Assembly: GCF_014644495.1 (NCBI RefSeq)
Contig: NZ_BMKU01000002.1
Location: forward strand, 248,001 to 312,000
DNA: 64,000 nucleotides
Direction: 5' to 3'
From: Pseudarthrobacter polychromogenes
GTDB lineage: Bacteria > Actinomycetota > Actinomycetes > Actinomycetales > Micrococcaceae
Below the pieces are notes generated by a model. It worked only from the letters and a program-made list of their open reading frames with translations. It ran no database searches and was not told the DNA's origin. The number at the start of each line of letters is the position of its first letter. Positions within the stretch are counted from its first letter, which is position 1. The translations under genes were made by a program, and so were the position numbers. This document shows positions 42,801-51,069 of this stretch, piece after piece.

Positions 42801-45800
42801 CGCGCGGGGAGGTCAACCAGAAACCCACTCCCGTGGATGATGAGGTGAGGGTCCGCCCGGGCCGCCAGATCGCCGTCGACGCCACCGGCAACGACACCGA
42901 CCCCGACGGCGACCTCATCCGCATCCTCAGCGATGGCATCGAAGCCGACGCAGCGCTGCAGGCCACGGTGAGCAAAACCAGCGGCCGGATTATCCTGCTG
43001 GCGCCGGAAGAGGCCGGGACCGTCAACGTCCGCTACACCATCGCCGACGACCGGGACGCCACCGCACAGGCCACCATCCGCGTGGTGGTGGACAACGAGG
43101 TGCCCCTCAAGGCGCCCGTCGCCCGTGATGACCGGGTCACCTCCGCCCAGACCATGGGGAAGACCGCCGTGGATGTCCCCGTCCTGAAGAACGACGAGGA
43201 CCCCGACGGAGTCGGGGAAAACCTCAAGGTCAGCACCGAGGCCACCACCGCCCGGCCGGGCGCAGACGGCACCATGATTGTCGACCTGACGGAACAGCCG
43301 CAGCTCATCCCGTACAACGTGGAGGATGTTGACGGCCAGCAGTCGACGGCGGTGATTTGGGTGCCCGGCCTTGGCCAGCAGGTGCCCACCCTGGCCAAGG
43401 ACGAAGTCATCGAGGTCGTCGCCGGCCAGTCCGTGGACGTTGACCTCGACGAGTGGGTCAAGGTGCGTGAAGGCCGCTCGCCGCGGCTCACCCAGACCGA
43501 CCGCATCAAGCTCATCGGCGCCGACGGCGGCAACCCCGTCATCGGCGACGGCACGGGCCTGAAGTACACGGCAGGAACCGACTACGTGGGTCCCGGCTCG
43601 CTCACCTTTGAGGTCACGGACGGGACCGGCCCGGACGACCCCGAAGGCCTCAAGTCCACCCTCAGCATCCGCACCAAGGTCCTGCCCGACCCCAACAAGA
43701 ACAATCCGCCGGAGCTGCTGGGCGCAAACGTTGACGTGCCCAAGGGCGACTCCGCCAGCACCGACCTGGGCAAGCTGACCTCGGACCCGGACGCGGACGA
43801 CGTCGAAAAGATGAAGTACGAACTGGTGGGCGGGGCGCCTGCCGGGTTCAACGCCAGCATCGACGGCAGGACCCTCAAGGTCTCTGCGGCCGACTCAAGC
43901 GGCTCAGGAACCACCTCGGCCGTCCAGGTCAAGGCGAAGGATCCCCGCGGGCTCGAAGCCACCGCCACGTACCAGCTGAAGGTGACCGCCTCCAACCGGC
44001 CGAAGCCGGTGGCCAACGACGACGTGCAGGACAACGTTGCCGCGGGCAAGCCCGTGACGGTCAATGTGCTGGCCAACGACGCCAACCCATTCCCGGAAAC
44101 CGCGCTGAAGATCATTGCGGCCGCTGCGGAAACCGGCAGCGGCAACGTGGACGTCAATGGCGATTCCATCACCGTCACGCCTGCGCCGGGCTTCACCGGC
44201 ACCATGGTGGTGTCCTACACCGTGGCGGACAAAACGGAGGATCCCTCCCGCCAGGCAACAGCCCGCGTCCGCCTCACCGTCAAGGACAAGCCCCAGGCGC
44301 CCACCACCCCGCAGGCGCAGAGCGTAGGGGACCAGACGGCGCTCCTGAACTGGACGGCGCCCGCGGACCGCGGCTCGCCCATCACCAAGTACACCGTGTA
44401 CGGCGAAGGCGGATTCCAGCAGGACTGCCCGGCCAACACCTGCACGCTCAACGGGCTGGTCAACAACACCAAGTACCACTTCCAGGTCTCGGCCACCAAC
44501 GAGTTTGGCGAGTCGGACCGGTCACCGGCCTCCGCCGAGGTGCGTCCTGACGTGAAGCCCGACACCCCGCTGGCGCCGGCGATGAAGTTCGGCGACAAGG
44601 AACTGTCCATCAACTGGTCCGCCCCTGCAAGCAAGGGCTCGCCGGTGAAGTCCTATGACCTGGAGATTTCACCCCCTCCCGCCGGGCAGAACGCCCAGAT
44701 CCAGAACCTGACAGCGGTCAGTTATGTCTGGAAGGGACTGCAGAACGGCGTCTCCTACAAGGTCCGGGTCCTGGCGCGCAATGATGCAAAGGAACCGTCC
44801 GAATGGAGCCCGTACTCGGCGGCCGAAGTGCCTGCCGGCGTCCCTGCCACCCCTGCTGCACCATCTGCGGCGCAGGCGGGTTCCGTGGGTTCGCAAAGCC
44901 AGCTGAAGGTGAGCTGGACGGCGCCGAACAACAACGGCGACGCCATCTCGGCCTACACCCTGACCACCCTCCAGGGCGGTGCCGTGGTGGCCAGCCAGCA
45001 GGTCACCGGTACATCGCAGAACGTGACCGTGGACAACTCCGAAACGAACTACACCTTTACCGTGTCCGCCACGAACAAGGCGGGCACCAGCGGTACGAGT
45101 GCCCAGTCGGCCGCCATTCGGGCTTCCGGGAAGCCCGGGCAGGTCAGCGGCGGTACCGTCGCCGACACCGGGAACAGCGGTCAGCTCCAGGTCACGTTCA
45201 CGCCGCTCACCGAGGCCCAGCGCAACGGCTCCACCGCCAGTGAGATTGCCTACTCCTACCGCGCATCAACCGGGCAGTCCGGGCCGATCAACGCGCCTGG
45301 CGGCAACATCAACGGCCTGCCCAACGGACAGAACATCACCATCAACATCATTGCCACGTCCACCAGGAACAACATCTCGGGTGATGCACAGGCGATTGGC
45401 GCCGGCAACCCCTACGGACCTGCGAACGCGCCCAATATCGACGGCGGCACGTCCGCCAAGGGCGACGGCGACGTCCACTGGACCTGGAACAACCCCAACA
45501 CTAACGGCCGGCCCCTGAGCCATTACGAGGTCAGCTACGAGGGAGGCGGCTGGATCAACGTAGGCAAGGCCACGAAGTACGACCGGTCCGCGGGCGGCTG
45601 GGACCAACCCCGCCAGCTTCGCGTGCGTGCCGTGACAGCCGTCAACGGTGCAATTGGCGGACCTGTGACGTCCAGGTCCGGTGCCGACCCGACTCCGCCG
45701 CCGCCCAGTTCCTGGAGTGTCACCGCTCCCGTCCGGACATGCACGGAGCCGCGGTACGGTACGGACAGCTACAGGAACACGAACCCCGACCAATGCATCA

Positions 45801-45988
45801 GCCCCGGCATCTGGTTCAATTCGGGACGGGTTGCCCAGGCAGATTTCTACGTGGTCTGGTACAAGACTTCGAACAACCCCAGCGGAATCTGGTACCACCT
45901 CTCCACGGGGGAAGCGGCCGGCAACTATGCCCGGTGCGACACCGTCTCGCTCGGCTGTAACCCGCCGGACAGAATGCCCCGCAAGTAG
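39875..45988 (+). CDS. Giant membrane-anchored protein with cadherin-like and fibronectin III repeats
   Basis: This 2037-residue protein starts at a GTG with AGGGGA nine bases upstream. A basic N-terminus (GLNRRHKK) and one hydrophobic segment (residues about 16-37) act as an uncleaved anchor. Residues about 40-390 look like beta-propeller-type strands. Residues about 400-1470 hold at least eight Ig/cadherin-like units marked by ND-rich turns (VLDNDSDPDGDVL, PLKNDVDPNGGAL, ATGNDTDPDGDLI). Residues about 1472-1940 hold about five fibronectin III units (LLNWTAPADRGSPITKYTV). The tail has four cysteines. It should reach far into the cell wall, and it opens the MoxR/DUF58/kinase/FtsK-like locus as FN3 does in bifidobacterial PFNA clusters. 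Confidence 0.88.
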   Translation: MTSLLGKLGLNRRHKKMVTGTAFSAAVAVVVTGAILYPGFKTTEVELNDGGVWVVSKSKNAVGRLNYPSRVLDGAVTPASTTFDILQDAGDVFVDDETGSTLNQVSPANMRLGGDKQLPGSADVSFGSEVISVTDAASGKVWAVSPSTVNGFDEEASEPVMVGSEGIVSAVGEDDRIYSADPKSGGVTVTGVDANGEVTSSESETWADLKGAGDLQITVVGDKPVLLDAAAGRLFLPGGKRLQVENARDAKLQQGGPDSDFVAVSTPKALLKQPLDGSTAKTVTFDGEGVPAAPVQLGGCVHAAWSGANKYVRDCVNDGDDKNVDVPKASASPSYVFRVNRDLVVLNDVNSGNVWLVNQNMQLVNNWDDVVPPKNESDEQDQESADNNTINVLPDRTKPNRPPETKPDAVGVRPGRTTILSVLDNDSDPDGDVLTAAVGDSGPQAGSLQNIYGGTAFQISVPADAKPGTETFSYSASDGRGLSAGGQVTLSVVGPDENKPPQFKRGDNTTTMLVEQGKTVSQNILTDWIDPDGDDLVLLDAKADNDQDQVKVRRDGLLTFQDSGATAGKKTVEVTIWDGRDTVTGKVVVNVQPPGALAPVVNADHVTAVVGQDLVISPLKNDVDPNGGALRLAQVEANGPAELGPVTDGGTFTFRSTTPGPVYLTYIASNGPQSSQGLIRVDVESGDEAGDPVAVHDVALMPTGGSVLLDPLANDSDPSGGVLVLQSVKLPENSTASVSVINHGVLRITDILGTKDPILFEYTMSNGKKSATGSVSVVPVPAPAVVEAPQPKPDEVNVRVNDVVTIPVLENDTHPQGQELTVDPVLPQGVDPVDGKSFVSENTLRFIAGPQPKTVRAIYNAVDPQGQKSAAAVTIHILPLEGAENSRPQPRNLTARVVAAGTVRIPVPLDGIDPDGDSVQLTGIDSTPSMGTASVGSNFIDFTAAGDGAGTDTFRYKVVDRQGAVNTGTVTVGIAPRGEVNQKPTPVDDEVRVRPGRQIAVDATGNDTDPDGDLIRILSDGIEADAALQATVSKTSGRIILLAPEEAGTVNVRYTIADDRDATAQATIRVVVDNEVPLKAPVARDDRVTSAQTMGKTAVDVPVLKNDEDPDGVGENLKVSTEATTARPGADGTMIVDLTEQPQLIPYNVEDVDGQQSTAVIWVPGLGQQVPTLAKDEVIEVVAGQSVDVDLDEWVKVREGRSPRLTQTDRIKLIGADGGNPVIGDGTGLKYTAGTDYVGPGSLTFEVTDGTGPDDPEGLKSTLSIRTKVLPDPNKNNPPELLGANVDVPKGDSASTDLGKLTSDPDADDVEKMKYELVGGAPAGFNASIDGRTLKVSAADSSGSGTTSAVQVKAKDPRGLEATATYQLKVTASNRPKPVANDDVQDNVAAGKPVTVNVLANDANPFPETALKIIAAAAETGSGNVDVNGDSITVTPAPGFTGTMVVSYTVADKTEDPSRQATARVRLTVKDKPQAPTTPQAQSVGDQTALLNWTAPADRGSPITKYTVYGEGGFQQDCPANTCTLNGLVNNTKYHFQVSATNEFGESDRSPASAEVRPDVKPDTPLAPAMKFGDKELSINWSAPASKGSPVKSYDLEISPPPAGQNAQIQNLTAVSYVWKGLQNGVSYKVRVLARNDAKEPSEWSPYSAAEVPAGVPATPAAPSAAQAGSVGSQSQLKVSWTAPNNNGDAISAYTLTTLQGGAVVASQQVTGTSQNVTVDNSETNYTFTVSATNKAGTSGTSAQSAAIRASGKPGQVSGGTVADTGNSGQLQVTFTPLTEAQRNGSTASEIAYSYRASTGQSGPINAPGGNINGLPNGQNITINIIATSTRNNISGDAQAIGAGNPYGPANAPNIDGGTSAKGDGDVHWTWNNPNTNGRPLSHYEVSYEGGGWINVGKATKYDRSAGGWDQPRQLRVRAVTAVNGAIGGPVTSRSGADPTPPPPSSWSVTAPVRTCTEPRYGTDSYRNTNPDQCISPGIWFNSGRVAQADFYVVWYKTSNNPSGIWYHLSTGEAAGNYARCDTVSLGCNPPDRMPRK

Positions 45989-46004
45989 ATAGACCTCGTC
46001 GGGG

Positions 46005-46025
46005 TCCACCGCCAGGAGCGGTGGA
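46005..46025 (+). other. Hairpin between the giant protein gene and moxR
   Basis: TCCACCGC (46005-46012) and GCGGTGGA (46018-46025) flank five bases in the 87-base gap. No T-run follows. It may partly terminate or stabilise the transcript and so lower or separate expression of the giant gene from the rest. Confidence 0.4.
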
Positions 46026-46075
46026 TCCGGCAGCCCGTCCAAGAGACACAGAACTGAGAAGGAAGAAGCCACACC

Positions 46076-47047
46076 ATGACCATGACCCCCGAGCAGGCCG
46101 CCTGGTTTGCAGACACCTTCGAGAAGCTCGTTGCCAACGTGGGACAGGCCGTGCTGGGCAAAGAACACGTCATCCGGCTCACCTTCACGGCCATGCTGGC
46201 CGAAGGGCACGTGCTGTTCGAGGACGCCCCCGGCACCGGCAAGACCTCCCTGGCCAGGGCCCTGGCCGCCACCGTGCAGGGCTCCAACAACCGCATCCAG
46301 TTCACCCCCGATCTGCTCCCTTCGGACGTCACCGGCGTGACCATCTACGACCAGAAGACGCAGAAGTTCGAGTTCCACAAGGGCCCGATCTTCAACAACA
46401 TCGTCCTCGCGGACGAAATCAACCGTGCCTCGCCGAAGACCCAGTCGGCCCTGCTGGAAGTCATGGAGGAATCCCGGGTCACGGTGGACGGCGTCACCTA
46501 CGAAGCCGGACGGCCGTTCATGGTCATGGCCACGCAGAACCCCATCGAGCAGGCCGGTACCTACCGCCTGCCCGAGGCGCAGCTGGACCGCTTCCTGATC
46601 AAAACCTCCATCGGCTATCCGGACCACGCCTCCACGGTCCGGCTGCTGGGTGGCTCCAACCTCAAGGACCGGTCGCAGGAACTCTCCGCCGTCATCACCA
46701 CCCAGGCCGTGGCAGACATGGCAGACCTGGCAGCCACGGTGCACGTGGACACCGCCGTGCTGGAATACATCTCCAGGCTCTGCGAGGAGACCCGCAACGC
46801 CCCTGAAACCCGGCTGGGCGTCTCGGTGCGCGGCGCCCTGGCTATGGTCCGGGCGGCCAAGGTCTGGGCAGCCGGGCAGGGCCGCAACTTCGTCCTCCCG
46901 GACGACATCAAGGAACTGGCTCCCGTGGTGTGGACCCACCGCTTTGTCATGGATCCCGAAGCGGAGTTCTCCGGAGCAACCGCCGAGGCAGTGCTGACGC
47001 GGATCCTGGCAGACATTGCAGCTCCCCAGCAGCGCACCAACGCCTGA
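46076..47047 (+). CDS. MoxR-family AAA+ ATPase
   Basis: This 323-residue AAA+ protein has Walker A EDAPGTGKTSLARAL, the MoxR segment IQFTPDLLPSDVTGV, Walker B NIVLADEINRASPKTQSALL, sensor 1 in VMATQNPIEQAGTYRLPEAQ and sensor 2 in the LGVSVRGALAMVRAA helix. MoxR ATPases act as chaperones that assemble or activate partner complexes, typically with a DUF58 protein encoded next to them, as here. GAAGGA precedes the ATG. A second ATG two codons on is equally possible. It is the AAA-ATPase member of the PFNA-like locus. Confidence 0.94.
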   Translation: MTMTPEQAAWFADTFEKLVANVGQAVLGKEHVIRLTFTAMLAEGHVLFEDAPGTGKTSLARALAATVQGSNNRIQFTPDLLPSDVTGVTIYDQKTQKFEFHKGPIFNNIVLADEINRASPKTQSALLEVMEESRVTVDGVTYEAGRPFMVMATQNPIEQAGTYRLPEAQLDRFLIKTSIGYPDHASTVRLLGGSNLKDRSQELSAVITTQAVADMADLAATVHVDTAVLEYISRLCEETRNAPETRLGVSVRGALAMVRAAKVWAAGQGRNFVLPDDIKELAPVVWTHRFVMDPEAEFSGATAEAVLTRILADIAAPQQRTNA

Positions 47048-47092
47048 CGCCCCGACCCCCACCACTTTCCACGCAACAACGAAGGCACACAT

Positions 47093-48424
47093 ATGTCCAG
47101 CGGCACCCCGTTGACCCGGCTCACGGAGCGTCTGAAGCAACCCTTCGCCAGGAACGGCAGTCCCGGCGCCCTGCACCCCTCAGCCGTCTGGGCCGAGGCC
47201 AGGAACACCGCAGCCATGGCATCGGCCCCCGCCTGGCGTGCCGTCCGGACCGTGTGGCTGACGTATGCCTGGCCCGTGCTGTCAGTGGTCAGCGTCCTGG
47301 GCTGGTCCGTCCTCGCGGCCGCCATCCTGCTCTGGGCAACAGGGCAGGCGTTCGGCTGGCAGGAGGCCAAGGCAGCTGCCATCGCGGCGTTCGTGATGTT
47401 CGTGATTGCGGTGGCGTTCGTCCTGGGCCGGTCGTCCTACGGCGTGGTCCTTGACCTGGCCCGGACCCGGGTGGCGGTGGGGGACAGCGCCGTTGGCAGC
47501 ATCGCGGTGTCCAACACTTCTGCCCGGCCGCTGTTGCCCGCAGCCCTGGAATTGCCGGTGGGCAGCGCCACCGCCGTGTTCCACCTGCCGCGGATGAAGC
47601 CGCAGCAGGTCCACGAGGACCTCTTCACTATTCCCACCGCGCGCCGTGCCGTGATCGTCGTCGGCCCCGTCAGGTCGGTCCGGGCAGACCCCCTGCACCT
47701 TTTGCGCCGCCAGGTCCTCTGGACCGAACCGGAGGACCTGTTCGTCCACCCGCGCACAGTGGCACTTGCCGGGTCGGCGGCCGGATTCATCCGGGACCTC
47801 GAAGGCATGCCCACCACGGACCTCTCCAGCGCGGACGTATCCTTCCACGCGCTGCGCGACTACGTGCCGGGGGATGACCGGCGCCACATCCACTGGAAAA
47901 CAACGGCACGGACCAACAAGCTCATGGTGCGCCAGTTCGAGGAAACCCGCCGCGCCCACCTGGCCATCTCGCTGTCCATCAACACTGACGAATACGCGTC
48001 GGAAACCGAGTTCGAGATGGCCATCTCTGCCGCCGCCTCCATCGGCAGGCAGGCCATCCGCGAGCAGCGCGAGCTGGACGTCCTCACCCAAAAAGGCCCG
48101 CTGCGCTGTGAAACAGGGCGGAACCTGCTGGACGACATGACCCGGATCGTCGGCGCTCCCATGCGCCGGACCGCCGTCGACCTCGCCAGGACCCTGGCGG
48201 ACACCGTCCCCAACGCCTCCGTGGTGTTTTTTGTGGTGGGCAGCAACGTGACCGCCACGCAGCTGCGTTCCGCCGCAGCCTCCGTGCCGCCGGGTGTCCG
48301 CAGCCTCGCCGTCCGGGTCGAGGCCGGCGCCTCGCCCACGCGGGCAAACATCGCAGACCTCACCGTGCTGACACTCGGAGACCTGACTGACCTGGCCATT
48401 GTGCTGAGAAAGGCCGCAGCATGA
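47093..48424 (+). CDS. DUF58 membrane protein
   Basis: This 443-residue protein has two adjacent membrane helices (about residues 58-105, WSVLAAAILLWATGQAF and AAIAAFVMFVIAVAFVLG), a beta-rich segment, then the DUF58 domain with YVPGDDRRHIHWKTTARTNK and a von Willebrand A-like C-terminal part (LAISLSINTDEYA; VVFFVVGSNV). The MIDAS DXSXS motif is not evident. DUF58 proteins pair with MoxR ATPases and transglutaminase-like membrane proteins. It begins 45 bases after moxR and ends in an ATGA overlap with the next gene. Confidence 0.9.
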   Translation: MSSGTPLTRLTERLKQPFARNGSPGALHPSAVWAEARNTAAMASAPAWRAVRTVWLTYAWPVLSVVSVLGWSVLAAAILLWATGQAFGWQEAKAAAIAAFVMFVIAVAFVLGRSSYGVVLDLARTRVAVGDSAVGSIAVSNTSARPLLPAALELPVGSATAVFHLPRMKPQQVHEDLFTIPTARRAVIVVGPVRSVRADPLHLLRRQVLWTEPEDLFVHPRTVALAGSAAGFIRDLEGMPTTDLSSADVSFHALRDYVPGDDRRHIHWKTTARTNKLMVRQFEETRRAHLAISLSINTDEYASETEFEMAISAAASIGRQAIREQRELDVLTQKGPLRCETGRNLLDDMTRIVGAPMRRTAVDLARTLADTVPNASVVFFVVGSNVTATQLRSAAASVPPGVRSLAVRVEAGASPTRANIADLTVLTLGDLTDLAIVLRKAAA

Positions 48425-51069
48425 CCTCCACAGATGGCCTGCGCCCGCGCAACACGCGCCCCCGCGCCAAACAAACCCGCACCAAACAAACCCGCGCGGC
48501 GCAGCCGCGCACCATCCGCACCGCACCCCGGGACCAGGCGGACTCCGCCTTTGACAACGGCCAGCCGTTCTGGCACTTTGTGCTCGACGCCGGCGCACTG
48601 ACGGTGCTGCTGGGGCTGGGCCTGCTCGGGTTCGGGCTCAGCTTCGGCGGCGACCCCTACTACCTGCTGTCCGGCTTCGGCGGAATTTTCCTGGGGCTGG
48701 CCCTGGGTGCCCTGAACGCGCACCTGCGCCTGGGGCTGCTCATCACCACGGCACTGGCCCTGGGCGCCTACCTGGTCTTCGGTACCCTGCTGGCAGTTCC
48801 AGACTCCGCGATCGCCGGCTTCGTCCCCACCCTGGACTCGCTCCGCACCCTCCTGCTGGGGATCGTGTTCGCCTGGAAGGACATGCTGACGGTCGGCGTC
48901 CCCGTGGGTACCGCGGGCGGTGTACTGATCGTTCCGTTCCTGAGCTCCATGATCACCGCGCTGGTGGCCGCCATCCTGACCTGGCGGCTTCGAAGCCCCT
49001 ACTTCCCGCTCCTGCCGGTACTGGTCCTGTTCGTCACCGGCATCGCCTTCAGCACCAACGCCGCCTTCCTCACCGTGGAACGCGGCATCGGCCTCACCGT
49101 GCTGGGCATCGCCTGGGCCACCTTCCGCAGGGACGCGCTCCGGAAGAACTCCACCCGGAAGGTCTCCGTCAACAACCCGCAGACGGATACCGCCACCGCG
49201 CAGCGTGCCAGGCTCCGCCGGCTGGGAATGGCGGCTGGCGTCATCGCCGTCAGCGTGGCCGTCACCGCGCTCGCCGCCCCCCTGGTCACGGCGGGCAACG
49301 ACCGGAAAGTCCTCCGGAACGTCGTGGTCCCGCCATTCGATCCCAAGGACTACATCACACCCCTCGCCAGCTTCCGGACCTTCGTCAAGGACAAGAAGGA
49401 CGACACCCTGTTCGTGGTCCAGGGCCTGCCCCGCGATGGCCGCGTCCGGCTGGGTGCCCTGGATGCGTTCAACGGCACCAACTACACGATGGACCCGAAC
49501 GGCTCCGGCAACTTCAGCAAGGTGGGGGACACCGAATCGATCAACACCCTCGCCGATACCTCGGGCGCCGTTCCCACCAACGATTACGCCATCAACATCA
49601 CCGTTGAGGACTACCAGGGCTTCTTCGTCCCCGGCGGCCGCAAGACCACCGGGCTGAGCTTCGACGACTCAGCCTCATCCGCGGCGTCCGGCCTGTACTT
49701 CAACTCCGGCACCGACACCGCCGTCACCACCAACGGGCTGTCCCGCGGCGACTCCTACCGGGTGCAGGTCTCGGACCCCGTGAAACTGGAACACGGGCAA
49801 CTGGCGCAGTACGACTTCGCAAAGCTGTCCCTTCCCGACGCCGTGGAAGTGCCACCGGTGGTGGGATCACAGGCCAACGACCTTTCCTCCGACGCGCCCA
49901 CGCCCATCGACCGGGTCCGCCAGATTGAGGCCCACTTCCAGAAGACCGGGGCCTTCAGCAACGGACTGGTCAGCGAGGGGCAGCTGCCCAGCGTCTCCGG
50001 CCACGGATCCGCCCGGATCAGGAACCTCCTCACGGCCAAGCAGATGCTCGGCGACGACGAGCAGTACGCCGTGGCCATGTCCCTGATGCTGCGCCACCTC
50101 GGCATCCCGTCCCGCGTGGTGATGGGCTTCTACCCTGAACCCACCAGCCCCGAGAACGGCGCGGGCGAGGTCAGGATCACCGGCAAGGACGTCCACGCGT
50201 GGGTTGAAGTGGCGTTTGAACGCGTGGGCTGGGTGAGCTTCGATCCCACGCCGCCCAAGGACAACATCCCCATCCCGCCGGACCCGGAAAACAAGTCCAA
50301 GCCCAAACCGCAGGTGCTGCAGCCGCCGCCCCCGCCGCAGGAGCCGGCGGACCTCCCCCCGGACTCGTCACCCGACGCGCTGGATGCGGATGAGAAGAAG
50401 AACAACCCCTGGCTCTTTTGGGGCGCCCTGCTGGGCGCCCTGGGCATCGCCCTGATCCCGCTGGCCGTCCTTGCGCTGCCGCTGCTGCTGATTGCCCTGC
50501 TGAAATCCCGGCGGCGGAAGTCGCGGTTTAGCGAAGGCCACCCTGCGCAGCGGGTGGGCGGCGGCTGGAGCGAGGTGGTCAGCCTGGCCACCGACATGGG
50601 CGCCGCCGTTGACTCCCGGGCCACCCGCCGCGAAAGCGCGGCAGTCCTGGCCGAAGCGTTCCCCGCCGCGGGCAGCACCACCACACTGCTGGCAAGGCGG
50701 GCGGACGCGTCCATCTTCGGGGCGGGCCAGCCGAGTGAGGACGAGGTGCGCGAGTACTGGACCATCGTGGACAGTTCGCTGCAGGAGATGACCTCGACAG
50801 CCGGCTTCTGGCGCCGGCAGCAGGCGAGGTTCTCGCCGCGGTCGCTCCTGGCCGACGCGCGCAACGCCCTTGCCCTGCGGGGCCCGCTGGCACTGCCGTC
50901 CCTCAAGGCACTCGACCCGGCGTCCCGCCGTCGTACGGGGCTGGCGGCCACAGGTCAGAGTGGGACGGCGCCGCAGCGAAATGCGCCGCAGGGGAATGCG
51001 CAGCACGGGACTGCGGAGCAGGACCGCACGACGCCGGAACCTCCTCAGCAGGGACCTGCAGCACCGTGA
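48421..51069 (+). CDS. TgpA-like transglutaminase-domain membrane protein lacking the catalytic Cys
   Basis: This 882-residue protein has a basic N-terminus, a block of about six membrane helices (residues about 45-240), an extracytoplasmic part with a transglutaminase-like core (about 500-615), a Pro-rich linker, one more helix (about 660-690) and a cytoplasmic tail. In TgpA-type enzymes the nucleophile lies in G-x-C-E-Q-[FY]-A. Here the same segment reads MLGDDEQYAVAMSLMLRHLG, so Asp 546 stands at the Cys position. His 592 (KDVHAWVEV) and Asp 608 (VSFDPTPP) remain. It is thus probably a pseudoenzyme or binding module. The start overlaps the DUF58 stop (ATGA). Confidence 0.9.
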   Translation: MTSTDGLRPRNTRPRAKQTRTKQTRAAQPRTIRTAPRDQADSAFDNGQPFWHFVLDAGALTVLLGLGLLGFGLSFGGDPYYLLSGFGGIFLGLALGALNAHLRLGLLITTALALGAYLVFGTLLAVPDSAIAGFVPTLDSLRTLLLGIVFAWKDMLTVGVPVGTAGGVLIVPFLSSMITALVAAILTWRLRSPYFPLLPVLVLFVTGIAFSTNAAFLTVERGIGLTVLGIAWATFRRDALRKNSTRKVSVNNPQTDTATAQRARLRRLGMAAGVIAVSVAVTALAAPLVTAGNDRKVLRNVVVPPFDPKDYITPLASFRTFVKDKKDDTLFVVQGLPRDGRVRLGALDAFNGTNYTMDPNGSGNFSKVGDTESINTLADTSGAVPTNDYAINITVEDYQGFFVPGGRKTTGLSFDDSASSAASGLYFNSGTDTAVTTNGLSRGDSYRVQVSDPVKLEHGQLAQYDFAKLSLPDAVEVPPVVGSQANDLSSDAPTPIDRVRQIEAHFQKTGAFSNGLVSEGQLPSVSGHGSARIRNLLTAKQMLGDDEQYAVAMSLMLRHLGIPSRVVMGFYPEPTSPENGAGEVRITGKDVHAWVEVAFERVGWVSFDPTPPKDNIPIPPDPENKSKPKPQVLQPPPPPQEPADLPPDSSPDALDADEKKNNPWLFWGALLGALGIALIPLAVLALPLLLIALLKSRRRKSRFSEGHPAQRVGGGWSEVVSLATDMGAAVDSRATRRESAAVLAEAFPAAGSTTTLLARRADASIFGAGQPSEDEVREYWTIVDSSLQEMTSTAGFWRRQQARFSPRSLLADARNALALRGPLALPSLKALDPASRRRTGLAATGQSGTAPQRNAPQGNAQHGTAEQDRTTPEPPQQGPAAP

